From NCBI RefSeq assembly GCF_000499845.2, contig NC_023758.2, positions 28,245,520-28,309,519 on the forward strand: a DNA stretch of 64,000 nt, written 5' to 3'. Both the position numbers and the translations under genes were made by a program. Shown here one piece after another: positions 18,818-30,820 of the stretch. The DNA is from Phaseolus vulgaris (Eukaryota; Streptophyta; Magnoliopsida; Fabales; Fabaceae). The notes under the pieces are model-generated. The model saw only the letters and a program-made list of their open reading frames with translations, was not told where the DNA came from and made no database searches. The first letter of the stretch is position 1, and each line of letters begins with the position of its first letter.

Positions 18818-19300
18818 TGTTTCAAGTTGGCTCGAAATGATTGTGAAACGCGATCAAGAGTCTGAATTTGCTAACTTCATTTAGCTTACGGGCTTTCTAA
18901 CAATACACTAAATCCAAATCATTGATTAAGGGAGCAAGCAGCGGCAAGATATTAACGTATTAGGATATGAAATTACATTCTTTGTGCAGGCCAACATTTG
19001 GAATCTGCACGGGTGGTGATCCTTTGGGTTCTCGCGCCGAGGTGTTTTTCCAACTTTGGTTGGTGAACCTGACTTGCAAAGTTAGGACTTAGAAATCGGG
19101 TTAGCGACAATTATTTCCGTGTAAATTTGTATTTTTCTTCTCACCAGTTGTTTAGGTCTGTTAGGAACTTGGGTCTCTCCATTGTTTTCTCATTAAATTC
19201 TATCAGCTGCTTCCCCTTCTGATGTTAATCCATTCTTTTTGTAGCAATAGGTCCTCTTTGTACCTAGAACTACTTGAATAAAGTTCAGGGAAATTTCTCA
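18818..19300 (+). terminator. 3'UTR / polyadenylation region of the JmjC gene
   Basis: Non-coding sequence follows the stop codon. A canonical AATAAA lies at 19277-19282, and T-rich sequence (TTTGTAGCAAT) is just upstream, so cleavage near 19300 is plausible. The exact site is inferred. A further GT/AG intron in the 3'UTR cannot be excluded. Confidence 0.4.
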
Positions 19301-21170
19301 TTTTCTCTCAATACCTTACAGTTCGTCCATTATTTGTTGTGCTGATCAAATTCGGTGAAGGGCAGTTGCTCTTTTGTAACTAATGATGATCATATATTTC
19401 ATGAACCAGAGCAAGAAATCATTTGGTGTAATATACTATTCTTTACCACATTCCTAATTATCATGAAACATTTTAGTGGATTATATAACTGCTAAGAATA
19501 ATACTTTTTATGCGTAATAATTACGTATAGTCTGTCTAATTGTTTTAAAAGATAATAAAAATTATGCTGTCTATTTTTCCTAGCCCCTACAATGTTGTCA
19601 AGATGAACCGCTGGTGAAAAGTTCGCGGCATTCATGGTGAATGATGATTGTACTTTTTAGTTTAATAACACGCCACAGGAGTAAATTGTTGTGGGTAGGT
19701 AGCTTTGTTATGGTGGCAGAGGTCACATGTTTCTGAGACTATTCACATCAAATTAGACAGCATCAATATTTGTTAGTTTAACCTATGTCAATTGGTTAAC
19801 CGGAAAATTTGTTTAGTTGATCTATACACAGTGATAACTTCTTCCAAAAATACTTATTTATGTCTAAAATCAAACTTACTTGTGTAATAAAACTATCCAT
19901 ATTTTTTAAAATGGTATTTGTTTGTTTTGTATCCAGCTGTCTCATAGCCACGGATGCACAACCGCAATAAAAATGTTCGAGTAATATATTTGTTTTAAGG
20001 CATTTGAAGGTTTTGTTCGTTTTATTTAGATATTTTGTTCAAGCTATCTTGCAGGTTGTCTAGGAATGTTTTAAGGATTGTCGTCTAGTTAAGAAAACTA
20101 AAGTTAAACATTCAGACGAATATATATAAAATAATTACCTTTTAAGCGATTAAGAGTATTTAGCAAACTATGTTCTATATTCTTTAACTTCTATGTTCTT
20201 AGAATACTATTTTAGTAAGATCCGAAGATTTCCTTTAATTAGTGTATGTTACTTAGCTGACTTCAATTGATGATAATTCAGTAATTCTTACACATTTATT
20301 TTATTTTCGAATTTACAAGTTTTATATACGCATAAATAATCTCCAAACGTTAAATTACAATGTATTAAAAACCAAATCCAAATTCCAATATTATTCTCCT
20401 GCGACTATTTTTAGTTCCATTATTTAAATCTCTTAGATTTTGTCTTTAATGCCCTTCTAGGAATCTTCATGAGACAGGAGTATTCAACTAGGTAATGGTT
20501 TGTCTGAGATTTTTTGGAGAGAATTTGTTTGAGAATTACATTTCTTGCTATTTATTGATATAATTTGTATTAGCTTATCAGTTTTTTTAACACATCTGAC
20601 TATAGTTATTAGTTACAAGCATTTGCAGCTGTATTTATTGATATCTAACATAGCATGTATATTAATCACTTTAGATATTTACTCCCTCGACTGTTAGGTT
20701 AATTTTTTCATTCTTTCTTTCTTTATATATATAACCAATTAGATTTGTTATTCTTTACAAAATTATATACAAAACCTTTCAATAGAAAGTATATAAAATA
20801 TAAAATTTTCCAAGTCTATCTAAATCTACTAATAAGATGTACAACATCATTTGTGTTCATACAAAATTCAATTATAATAGTCATAAGTGAGAGAGTAGCT
20901 CGTTATAAGTTATTCTAAATCATCATACACATTCATTATTATATCTTATTCACAACAACAATCACAACTTGTTAATGAAATTCATTGTAACTTAATACCT
21001 TTTAATAGATTCGTATTAAGTATATGTTATTTAACTCATTCTAAGAACACTTTCAGGACACCAATTTTAGTTTTATAATAAAATTTATTTGTAAAATGTT
21101 TATAGAAATAGTGAAAGAATCATATTCAAATTTTCATTGATACGCGAAGTGAGAAGCGATGTATCTAGAA
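19301..21170. other. AT-rich intergenic DNA between the JmjC gene and a LINE
   Basis: No reading frame with a recognisable domain and no terminal repeats were found. An isolated TACTCCCTCGACTG near 20690 resembles a Stowaway terminus but has no partner. Confidence 0.45.
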
Positions 21171-21257
21171 CTCAAGATGGAGAGGGAAACACAGTGAGAT
21201 TGAGAGATTTTTTCGGTGAGGCTGAGAGTTTTTTCCGATGAGGTAGGGTGCAAGACG

Positions 21258-23463
21258 ATGGCTGATACTTCATTTTTCTTTACTAACTTTCCCGATCACT
21301 TCTTCGAAAGAGATTTGTGGAAAGTTTTCCAAAGATGGGGAAGAGTACTGGATGTCTTCATCTCTAGAAAACTTAATGCAAGGAATCAAAGGTTTGGGTT
21401 TGTTAGGTTTCATGGTGTGGCTGACTTTTTTTGTCTGGAAAGGGAACTGGATACAATATGGATAGGTATGTGGAAATTACAGGTGAACCTACCTAAGTAC
21501 CGGAGGAGTGAGGTGACAAGGAAAGATTGGAACGCCAAGTCAAGACCGGTTCGTGTTAGGAATGTCTGGAAACCGAAGGAGTAGCAGAAGAAGGTTTCCT
21601 ATGCTCACGTTGTAGTTTCGGGCGAGTTTGCGAACTGCTCACATGAGAGTGCGAGAGCTACTTCTTTTAACGTACAAGTGGAATTGACCTCTTGGCTAGA
21701 GGGATGTTTTATTGGTTGTATTAGGGAGGTATCTTGTATGCAATCGATTAAGGAAAGCTTTATCATGGGAGGATTTAGTCTTGTTAGGCTAAGATATCTT
21801 GGGGAGAGGTCTATTCTGCTGTCTTGTGATGACGAGGGAGTTCTCGAGAGGCTTATTGCTGAGAACAAAGCTTGGTTTGATGGACTGTTTTCTTCGGTTG
21901 TCCCCTGGGATGGTTCATTTTTAGTTAGAGAGGTTTGCCTGGGTTCGGTGTAGAGGCATCCCTCTACAACTTTGGTGTTCTCAAAGTTTTGTTAGTATTA
22001 GTGCTCTTGTTGGGGAAGTGGTTCAGATAGATGACGTAACCTTGGAAAAGGAAGTATTAGAGTTTGCTCGTTTTCAAGTTAAGTTACCGGTAGCCAGTTC
22101 GGTTAGGTTGGAGAAAGATATTTGTATCAATGGTATTTCGTGTAAGGTGTTGCTTGAAGAGGAGGAGAGAGTCCCAAATCTTGAATATAAAAGATTTTAT
22201 GCTAAGTGGAATGGAGGTTTCTCAGAGGTGGACACGGAAGCAGGGTCAGAAGAAGGTGAAGTGGGAGGAAGTTTTTGTTATTCGGTAGCTTCTGATTTCG
22301 GAGAAGCTATTGGAGGTGGAGTTGGTGAAGGCGAAACTGTCTAGGGCAAGGTGTGTTCGTCGACCCTTGGCGCGACTGTCCAGATGCAAGTGGCTTCTGA
22401 AGTTCAAGAGAGTTTAAGAGGTGCAGTAAAAGTGGTTGGTTCCATCGAGAATATTTCTTATCACCAACCTGGTAGAATCGAAGGGTTAGTAGAAAATGGT
22501 GCAAAATTTATTGAAGGAGTGGCCCACTCTTTGGAGGCCTGACACGCTGTTGAGTGCGGTTTTAAGGGTGTTGTTGAGGATCTTCTGGTATTAAATAAGG
22601 AAAGAGAAGAAGAAGTCCAGGGTGTTTTCGAGGAGCAAGTGGTGGGTGTGAATAACTCATTTATGAGTGTTGGAGTTGGGAGTGGGCTCGTGGGAAGGGC
22701 TGAGGTGGCACACGGTTCCCTATCAATTAATGAGGAGACCACTTCTCACCTACCTAACATTAAAGAAGTGCATGCAAAAAGTTGCCATGCATTTAAAGTG
22801 GGTTCCTCTAATTCACGAATGAAGGAGAATGAAGAGTTGCTTTTTTCTGGTGGTTTTTTGGGTCACGTGGGAAGCTTGGGCTGGCAGGAGCACTCAAGTA
22901 TGTGGGAGACAGCAAAAAACAAAGATGCAGGTTCACGGGGCGTTCCTGGTGGTGGAGGCTTGGCCGTGACGAAGGTGGTTGGCCCTCCAAGTGTCGTCGT
23001 TGGGCCGAGAGGGACTTACAGCGTTGGGAGTGGGGATCGACGGAAGGGGGCTTTGGTGCTAGAGGGTGAGTGCGAGGGAGTATTCCCTCCGGTAGGGGTG
23101 GCTAGGGTGGAGTCTGAGGATGCTAGATTCTTGGAGATAAACGAAGTTAATCGCTCCATGGTCCTAACAACTTGGAAGGAAATGGGAGTAGAAGAAGTTA
23201 AGTCTGATGTTGCAGATTTCCCGTTTGATGATCTTAATTTCTCGACTGATAGTGGAATTGAAAATTGCAACAAATTTTTTTGGGTAAAGAATGACAAAAA
23301 TGTGGCGTCCAGTGTTTGGAGTGTTGGTAAAGAAGCAGAGTATTCTAACCTCGAGCAAGAAGATGTAGTCATTAATAGTTTACATGCCTTGTCTTTTTGG
23401 GATGGTAGTGAAGGGAGGAAGCCAAGGGGGGAAATCAGAAAGTTTGTCGATGAAAATAATTAG
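21258..23463 (+). pseudogene. LINE ORF1: RRM plus DUF4283-like nucleic-acid-binding protein (broken)
   Basis: The ATG at 21258 opens MADTSFFFTNFP, an RRM RNP2 strand, and RFGFVRF (about 21390-21410) is the RNP1 strand. After a stop at 21582 the frame resumes at about 21678 with WLEGCFIGCIREV and GGFSLVRLRYLGERSILLSC, which reads like the DUF4283 domain common in plant LINE ORF1 and retro-gag proteins. It breaks again near 21951 and 22342, and the last part (22639-23463) is low-complexity acidic/Gly-Ser sequence. No CCHC zinc knuckle was seen. In intact relatives the product binds element RNA in the RNP. Confidence 0.7.
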
Positions 23464-26400
23464 TCTGAATGTTAGAGAGCTAGGAGGTTCTTTGAAAAGA
23501 ACATATTTAAGTGATTTGGTAAGCAAGGAACAGGCGGATATGGTGTGCTTACAAGAGACAAAATGTTCTGAGTTTAGTAGGGAGAAAGTTTGTCTTCTTT
23601 GGGGAAGTAACGAAGTTGACTGGGTCGTAAATAAAGTAAACAATAGTGCTAGTGGAGTCTTGACGATTTGGAATAAAAAGTTTGTTTAGATGTCTAACTA
23701 TGTTAACAGAAGGAATTTTACTATTATTGAGGGTTCTTGGAAGGTTGGTAATGGGGTACTTGTAACAATAGTAAATGTTTACTGCTCTGGCTCTTTACGG
23801 GAGAGGAAAGAGGTTTGGGAAGAGATTAATGGGTTTAGGTCGAATCAACTCTCGAAGGCTTGGTGTGTTGTTGGAGATTTTAACTCAATCAGACGTCAAG
23901 AGGAGAGGAAAAGTATGATCTCGGAGATAGATTATTTTAGAGAAAAATAAAAGGATTTAATGAGTTTATTGAAAAATCAGAATTAGTAGATATTCTGTTG
24001 GTTGGCAGGAAGTTTACGTGGTATAAACCTAATGGAATGGTGAAGAGCATAATTGATAGGGTTATTGTGTCAAAAGAATGGCTTGATGCTTGGCCCCGCT
24101 ATCAACAGTTCGTCCTAAATAAATCAATTTCGGATCATTGTGCAGTTGTTCTTAAAGAAGTGTCTGTTGACTGGGGTCCGAGACCTTTTAGGTGTTTGGA
24201 TGTGTGACAAAGAGATAATAGATTTAAAGATTTTGTGAGGAGGAAATGGGCTAACAATGATGTACAAGGACGTGGAATTTATATTTTCAAAGAGAAACTG
24301 AAAAAGCTTAAAGTAGATTTAAAAGTTTGGAACAAAGAGGTCTTCGGGGATGTCAGCCTTGCTAGAGAGGAGTTACAAAAGAGGATTAATGAGTTAGATG
24401 CACAAGATGATGATAGAGGCTTGGTTGAGTCTGAAAGGGAGAAAAGGAGAACTTTATTAGCTGACCTTAATAGAGCTATGTTTAAATAAGAGGCGGTCAT
24501 ATTCCAAAAAGCAAGACAAAAGTGGTTGAAACATGGAGATTTTAATACAAAGTTCTTCCACTAGTCCGTGAAGTGGAGAAGGGCAAGGAACGAGTTACAT
24601 GGGATGTTTGTTGACGACCGGTGGTGTGAGGATAAGGAGGTGATTAAGGATAAGGTCAGAGTTTTCTTTGAAGAGAGGTTTGCCAGAAAAGAAAGGTGTC
24701 AGGTTAGGTTGGACAACGTTAGGTTCAACTCTATTTTGAAAGAGGATAATGAGTTATTTATTGTTGATTTTTCTGAAGAAGAAATTAGGGATGCAATATG
24801 GAATTGTGATAGTTCTAAGAGTCCTGGCCCAAATGGTTTTAATTTTGGGTTCTTAAAGCATTGCTGGGAAATCATTAAGTTGGAAGTGGTGTCAGCGGTG
24901 AAGGATTTTGCTTCTAAGAGTCATTGGCCTAGAGGTTCAAATGCATCATTCCTAAGTCTCTGTCCAAAAGTAGAAAACCCTCAGCAACTTGGTGAATTTA
25001 GACCTATTTCGTTAGTCAGATGCCTATATAAGATCATCTCTAAAGTGTTGTCTCTATGCTTGAAAAAGGTGATTAGCAAAGTTATTGATATTAGACAGTC
25101 AGCTTTCATTTAAGGTAGCGGTTTGTTAGACAGTGTGTTAGTGGCGGATGAGGTGCTTGAAGAATATAAAAGGAAAAGGAAGAGTTGTGTTTTCTTCAAG
25201 GTTGACTACGAGAAGGCATATGACTCGGTAAGTTGGGAATTTCTTTATTATATGCTAGATATGTTGGGCTTTTGCGCTCAATGGATTCGTTCGATAAAGG
25301 GTTGCTTAGAATCTGCTTAGTCTCTGTGCTTGTGAACGGTAATCAAACTAAGGAGTTTACTCCTGGGAAGGGACTTCGTTAAGGTGATCCACTAGCACCA
25401 TTTCTTTTTCTTATAGTTGCGGAAGGGTTGACTGAGGTCTCCAGGATGGCAGAAGAGAAGAGTTTGATAGACAGTCTAGAGGTTGGAACGAATAAAGTGA
25501 AGTTAAATATGTTACAATATGCTGACGACACTTTATTCTTTTGTAAAGCTAACATAAAAAGTGTCTTCAATATTAAGGCGATTCTACTGCTTTGAGCTTG
25601 TTTCTGGGCTTAAGGTGAATTTTGTGAAGAGTTGTATCGGTGGGACGGGGTTGGGTCAGAGCCTGCTTCAGAGTTTTGCGGCTATTCTTAATTGTAAAGT
25701 GATGGTGACTCCTTTTGTTTATCTAGGATTGCCGGTAGGAGGGTGTCACAAGCGGGGTGCATTTTGGAGCAGAGTGTTAGAGAGAGTTCAAGGTAAACTT
25801 TCAATGTGGAGAGGTAGGTGTCTGTCGTTGGCTGGGAGGATTTGCTTGTTAAATTCTGTTCTCTCCTCAATTCCGTTATTTTTTATGTCACTGTTAAGTT
25901 ACCTTCTATGGTGTCAGAGAAGTTAGTGCGGCTCCAAAGGAATTTCCTTTGGGGGTGGGGGTCAGATGGTAGGAAGATTGCTTGGGCCTCTTGGAAAAAG
26001 GTATGCGAGCCGCGTGACTATGGGGGTCTTGGTATTATTGACCTAAGGAAGTTTAATTTGGCTCTATTTGGTAAGTGGATTTGAAGGTTGGGTACGAATA
26101 AGGGAGGTTTGTGGAAAAAGATCTTTGTTTCTAAGTATGGTGGGTGGAGAAGCTTGAGAGAGGAAGGTAAAATTAGTAAGGGCTCTCTGTGGTGGAAAGA
26201 TTTGAAGGAGGTGTGGGCTTCGAAGGGTTGGGGAAGAAGTTTTGAAGATGGGTTTAAGTGGGAAGTTGGTGAGGGGAGGGGTATCTCATTTTGGGAGGAT
26301 ATTTGGTTGAGTTGTGGAGCGTTGAAGGGTGTTTTCCCGAGACTATTCTCTCTTAGTTTGTCCAAAGTTGCAAAGGTGGTTGAGCTAGGAAATTGGATTG

Positions 26401-27134
26401 GTGGTGTTTGGGTGTGGCACTTCGAATGACGTAGACCCTTTTTTGAATGGGAGAAATCTTTGGTGGAGCAGTTTGTTCAAATACTGCATGGGGCGAAGTT
26501 GGAATTGGGGAAGACAAATTGCTGGATTTGGAAGGCTGGGGGGTTTCAAACATTTACGGTTAACTCAGCCTATTTTTAGGTTAGGAAGGATAAAGTTGGG
26601 GAGGTTTATCCAGTTTACAGTAAGTTGTGGAGGTGCAAAGCTTTGCCTTCTGCTTTGCTCACTGCTTGGAGGGTGTTGGAGAATAAGATTGCTACTAGGG
26701 TAAATTTGAAAAGGCGAGGGGTGGTGGTTGAGAATTCGTTGTGTGGTTTGTGTGGGAAGGTGGAAGAGTCGTCCAATCATCTGTTTTCAATCTGCGACTT
26801 TACTTGGCGTGTTTGGTGTCTTTGTTTTGAGTGGCTAGACATGTCGTTTGTTATTCACAAAGACCCTTTGGTAAACTTTCTACAATTCAGGATGTGTTCG
26901 GCTTCTGATGTGGTTAATGACGTTTGGCGTGCGATTTGGGTTGGTGTTGTGAGCGAAATTTGGAGACATAGGAATTCTGTGACCTTTGACAGGGGTGTGG
27001 TAGATGCGCTCGAAGTATGCACACTAGTACAGGTAAATGTTTGGTCTTGGATTTATGCAAAGTCCCGTTGTACTTCCTTTACGTACTATAACTGGGTTAT
27101 GAACCCAGTGGATTGTATGATGTTGGTTGTTTAA
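23450..27134 (+). pseudogene. LINE ORF2: AP endonuclease, reverse transcriptase, zf-RVT (broken)
   Basis: The ATG at 23450 overlaps the ORF1 stop. Endonuclease motifs follow in order: MKIISLNVRELGG, CLQETKC, VVGDFNSI and SDHCAVVLK (to about 24170). Reverse transcriptase blocks are SSKSPGPNGFNFGFLKHCW (about 24810), FRPISLVRCLYKIISK (about 25000), FFKVDYEKAYDSV (about 25195) and the catalytic QYADDTLFFC (about 25515). The zf-RVT part has LPSALLTAWRVLENKIATRV and CGLCGKVEESSNHLF (about 26640-26790). At least eight stops or frameshifts interrupt it, for example at 23687, 23948, 24205, 24487, 25111 and 25318. Such proteins nick target DNA and prime reverse transcription there. Confidence 0.85.
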
Positions 27135-27277
27135 TGCTTTCTTGAGTTTGGTTTGGTAGTTCCTTAGTTAAGCTGGAAGGTGTCTCTAGGTAGGAGTTTG
27201 GTGCTCTTCGTGTATAAGACTTGGACCACCCCTGAAGTGGTTCCCATTTATTTATTTTTTATTGCTGATAAAAAAAA

Positions 27278-27419
27278 AATTCAATTTCTCACTATTTAAT
27301 ATCTTAATTTATATCATTTAGGCCATCAATAAGATATCTACTCCTATCTTCAATGTGTTTCTTTTACTCAATATCACAAATAACAACTTAGCCAAAATAT
27401 TATTTGATAACATTTTTTC
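27278..27419. other. Short AT-rich spacer after the LINE
   Basis: Non-coding DNA between the LINE poly(A)-like tail and the duplicated block at 27420. Confidence 0.4.
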
Positions 27420-27862
27420 ATTCCAATCAAATCATTGTATAACTTAATACAATTCATTCATGTAATTTCAACAAAATACATCAATCTAGTAATCATATTG
27501 TAGAAATATATAAATATAACCTATAACTTTTATAAATGAAAACATGACTTTAGAAACAAAGGAATGTTGCTTGAGCGAGTCATCCTCACTTGAATGAATT
27601 TTCTTCATAATTGAAATTAAGTTATTGACTTTTCTCATTCTAATTAAATCATTGTATAGTTCAATAGAATTCATTCACGCAATTTCAACAAAAAACATCC
27701 ATAATCATATAATTCAATTGTATGTATATATAAATATAACCTTTAATTTTTATAAATGAAAACATGACTTAAGAAAGAGAGGAATGTTGCTTGAGCGAGA
27801 TATCCTCACTTGAGTGACTTCTTCATAGTTGAAACCAAGTTATTGACTTTTCCTTACTCAAG
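27420..27862. repeat. Imperfect tandem duplication, about 217-bp units
   Basis: Copies lie at about 27420-27636 and 27637-27862. Both contain AATCATTGTATA, ATTTCAACAAAA, ATATATAAATATAACCT, TTTTATAAATGAAAACATGACTT, GGAATGTTGCTTGAGCGAG and AAGTTATTGACTTTTC blocks in the same order. There is no coding capacity and no terminal inverted repeats. The relation to a known family is not recognised. Confidence 0.65.
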
Positions 27863-28592
27863 TTGAAAACTAACAGCTTGAACAATTGACCTTTTTGCTT
27901 AAGTAATCACTTTACTGCTTGATACATAACTACAAAAGATGAGAAGTTACAAACTTTTTCTTGCTTGAGTCTCTATTTTTTACATTTTAGCGACCAACTC
28001 TAGTAGAAAAAAAGTAAACCTTAACTCTTACTCCTCAAGCACTCAAACTACCACTTTAGTGACCTTAGTCATTACTCAAGCTTCACACTTACAAAATCTC
28101 ATCCAAAGTTATTCGCTTAACAAATTTACATCACTTGAACGGTGAAAATTCTAGAAAAGAGAAAATAGTCTCAACATCTCTCTCTTACTAAATATGAAAA
28201 TTATAGCTTGATGGACCAATTGAATGCTTAAACAATAATTCTCTCTTGCTTATTCTGAGATGTAGACATTCTTGTGTAACAAACCTTATTGCACAAAGAA
28301 CCAATTCATAATGAATGTTAACTATATGCTTAAAAAAGGAATATTCTTTCAAAGAATATTCATACTTAATTCTCATGTTTGAAGAACTTCTAAACTTCAT
28401 GTTCATATCTTTATCTTTATTTTTCAAGTAAGTTCAATTAACTCTTATGACTCTTTCTAATGTTTGTTTTATATATCCTTAAAAGTTGGGTGAAGTAAAA
28501 TCAATATAATATTTATTTGTATTGGTTTCTTCAATGAACTCAACACCTTTTTGGAAGGCTCAATCCCACACGTCAACTTTCGTAATGAGAAT
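27863..28592. other. AT-rich intergenic DNA
   Basis: The recurring CTTGAG/CTCAAG words (TTGCTTGAGT, TACTCAAGCTT, CACTTGAAC) suggest decayed extensions of the neighbouring duplicated repeat. No gene was seen. Confidence 0.35.
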
Positions 28593-28595
28593 AGT

Positions 28596-28966
28596 CACTA
28601 CAAGAAAATCATGAAATAAAAATCAATTTTTGAAGATCAAAATAATTAGTTACAATAATAACTAAATTAGAGACCATTTTAGAAACTAAATAAAAAATTG
28701 GTTTCTAAATTAGTTTCTATTATTGTTAAATAGTTTCTAAATTTGTATCTAATTAGCAACCAAAGTTTTAACTACCAATTATTTAGTTTCTAAAACCTTG
28801 GTTGCTAATTAGATACCAATTTTGAAACTATTTACCAATAATAGAAACTAATTTAGAAACCAATTTTTTTTTTTAGTTTCTAGAATGATCTCTAATTTAG
28901 TTATTATTGCAACTAACTATTTTGGTCTCTAAAACTTGATTTATATTTCATGATTTTCTTGTAGTG
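28596..28966. mobile_element. CACTA-type MITE, 371 bp, TSD AGT
   Basis: The left end CACTACAAGAAAATCATGAA is the inverse of the right end TTCATGATTTTCTTGTAGTG. The 3-bp duplication AGT flanks it (28593-28595 and 28967-28969), as expected for CACTA transposons. The interior is itself largely palindromic, built from AACTAATTTAGAAACCAATTT-like words and their complements, so the transcript could fold into a long hairpin. No coding sequence, so non-autonomous. Confidence 0.85.
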
Positions 28967-28969
28967 AGT

Positions 28970-30370
28970 GTACACATTCTAATACTTCAATGAATAACAT
29001 TTTTGTTTGTTTGTTTAGATTAATGGTTGATCTCCTGATAGTTACATTTGTGTTTTGATGTGATGCTTATGTTCATCAAGTAGTATATGTAGAAAATTAG
29101 AAAAACATAATTATAGCAAAAAAACATCTAACAACCTGTTTATGCATCATAGGAAAAAAAAAAACTAACATCAACTTCGTAATTTAACTCCAAATAACTT
29201 TTATGAAAACATTTTGTTAGACAAGAAAAAGTATTATAGTATATCTTTAGTTCCTAGAGTGCACAAAACTCTTTTAAAGAGCTTTCAAAACACAAACCTT
29301 TAAGTTAAAGCAACATCATTAGTTTAATGGAAGAAAAAATTTATATTTCTCAACTGATCAAATATGAGGAATACAAAAGTTCACATATAAGAATAAAAGA
29401 GAAAAATAAAATAGATTTAAGAGTAGGATAATAAGAAACTTATCATGATTAAGATTCTAATTAGTTAATCTTAACTTAAAATTCAAGTGTTTTCTAAACT
29501 TTAGAGTTTGAACAATAAAATGATAGAGATTATTGCACTAACTTAGAGAAAGAATACAAAGGATTTAAAGTTTGAAATAAATAAAATTTTATAGTAAATA
29601 AAAAATGAAATATTTTAAATTTATGTATACTTTTTTCGAAATGATATTTTCATTCTTTTATTTAATTTAAGTTTTATTCTTTGAACTTAAAAAACGAAAT
29701 CTATATTCATGGTATAGTGACATCGGAGTATACTTGCTATTGTGATTGTTTTAATCGGTTTAGAGTGAAAAGTTTTTGTTAGAGTAATTATATATAGACA
29801 CTTCATTAATATCTATATATTTTTTTATCATACCATATTATCTAATTTATTTCCATCTTTTCTCTTTATCTTAAATATAAACTAGCATGACTATATTCAT
29901 ACAACATTTTATCTATTTTTCCCTCTGAATTTTTGTTCAATTCTTAATTATTAGAATTATTTGTTTAAATTTAAAGTTTTGTCTCTCCACTAAGACAGGA
30001 ACCTTGTTTTTTACTAGGAATACGTAATATGCATCATCTGATAGAAGTGGCCGAAACTTTTGACTAACTATTTTCCTTTTTTGTTCACAACTTATGACTA
30101 ATTTTAAGACCCAGGAAAGAATACATGGACCCACTCTAACTTTATTCATAATCACAATTTTTTTTGTTATGTATCTGGTGATTTTTTAAAGCAATTTGAT
30201 GTCGGGTTTAAAACCTTTTTTTTTCCTCCATATTTTTTTTCTCCACCTTTAAAAATATAAACAAAATCACTTTATTTTCTTTTTCTAAATTATACAATTC
30301 CAAAGTTATTTTTAGTTTTCAGAATTCAGATGACTTTCATAATCTTAGTTGTCATTTTTAATTATAATTA
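28970..30370. other. AT-rich intergenic DNA
   Basis: No gene, terminal repeat or tandem structure is supported. The minus-strand frame at 29937-30155 has no recognisable motif. Confidence 0.4.
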
Positions 30371-30820
30371 CACTATAAAAAAATTATTAAATAATAATTA
30401 AATTTAAAAACTAAAAATAATTAATCACTATATTAAATAAATTAGATATTAATTTAGAAACTAAAAAAATATTGAATCTAATGTAATTTCTATTTTTAAT
30501 AAAATATTATAAAATTATTTTTAAATTAGTATTTAAATTGGTTACCAAAATTTTAACTACTAATATTTTAGATTCTAAATTAGTCTCTAAAAAGTTAATA
30601 AAGACTAATTTAGAACATAAATAGTTAGTAGCTAAAACCTTGGTAGCTAATAGTTAGATGCTAATTTAGAAACTATTTTATAAATTTTTATTAATAATAG
30701 AAACTATTTTAGATACCAATAATTTTATAGTTTATAAAATTGTCTCTAATTCAATAATATATAATGACTAATTATTTTGGTCTCTAAAATTAATTTATAT
30801 TTAATAATTTTTTTTATACA
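30371..30820. mobile_element. Degraded CACTA-like MITE, second terminal type
   Basis: The left end CACTATAAAAAAATTATTAA and a right end TATTTAATAATTTTTTTTATA are near-perfect inverse copies. The interior has the same AACTAATTTAGAA / TAGTCTCTAA style of inverted words as the other CACTA MITEs. The last bases of the right end are mutated (no clean TAGTG) and no target duplication is convincing, so the copy is old. Confidence 0.6.

Larger units (their letters stand above)
21170..27277 (+). mobile_element. Near full-length but decayed LINE (non-LTR) retrotransposon
   Basis: The order is leader, ORF1 (RRM and DUF4283-like), ORF2 (endonuclease, reverse transcriptase, zf-RVT), 3'UTR, and a terminal GATAAAAAAAAA at about 27267-27277. 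ORF2 overlaps the end of ORF1 by 14 bp. Both ORFs are broken by several stops and frameshifts, so the copy cannot move on its own. The 5' end near 21170 is approximate. Similar but imperfect ATTCAAATTTT / ATTCAATTTCT sequences flank the two ends and may be a decayed target duplication. It lies about 1.9 kb downstream of the JmjC gene in the same orientation. Confidence 0.85.

Noticed and set aside
20685..20705. Stowaway MITE terminus TACTCCCTCGACTG
   Set aside because: No matching inverted end within several hundred bases.
21125..27295. A definite target-site duplication for the 21-kb LINE
   Set aside because: ATTCAAATTTTCATTGAT and ATTCAATTTCTCACTATT are only partly alike, and the 5' end of the element is not fixed.
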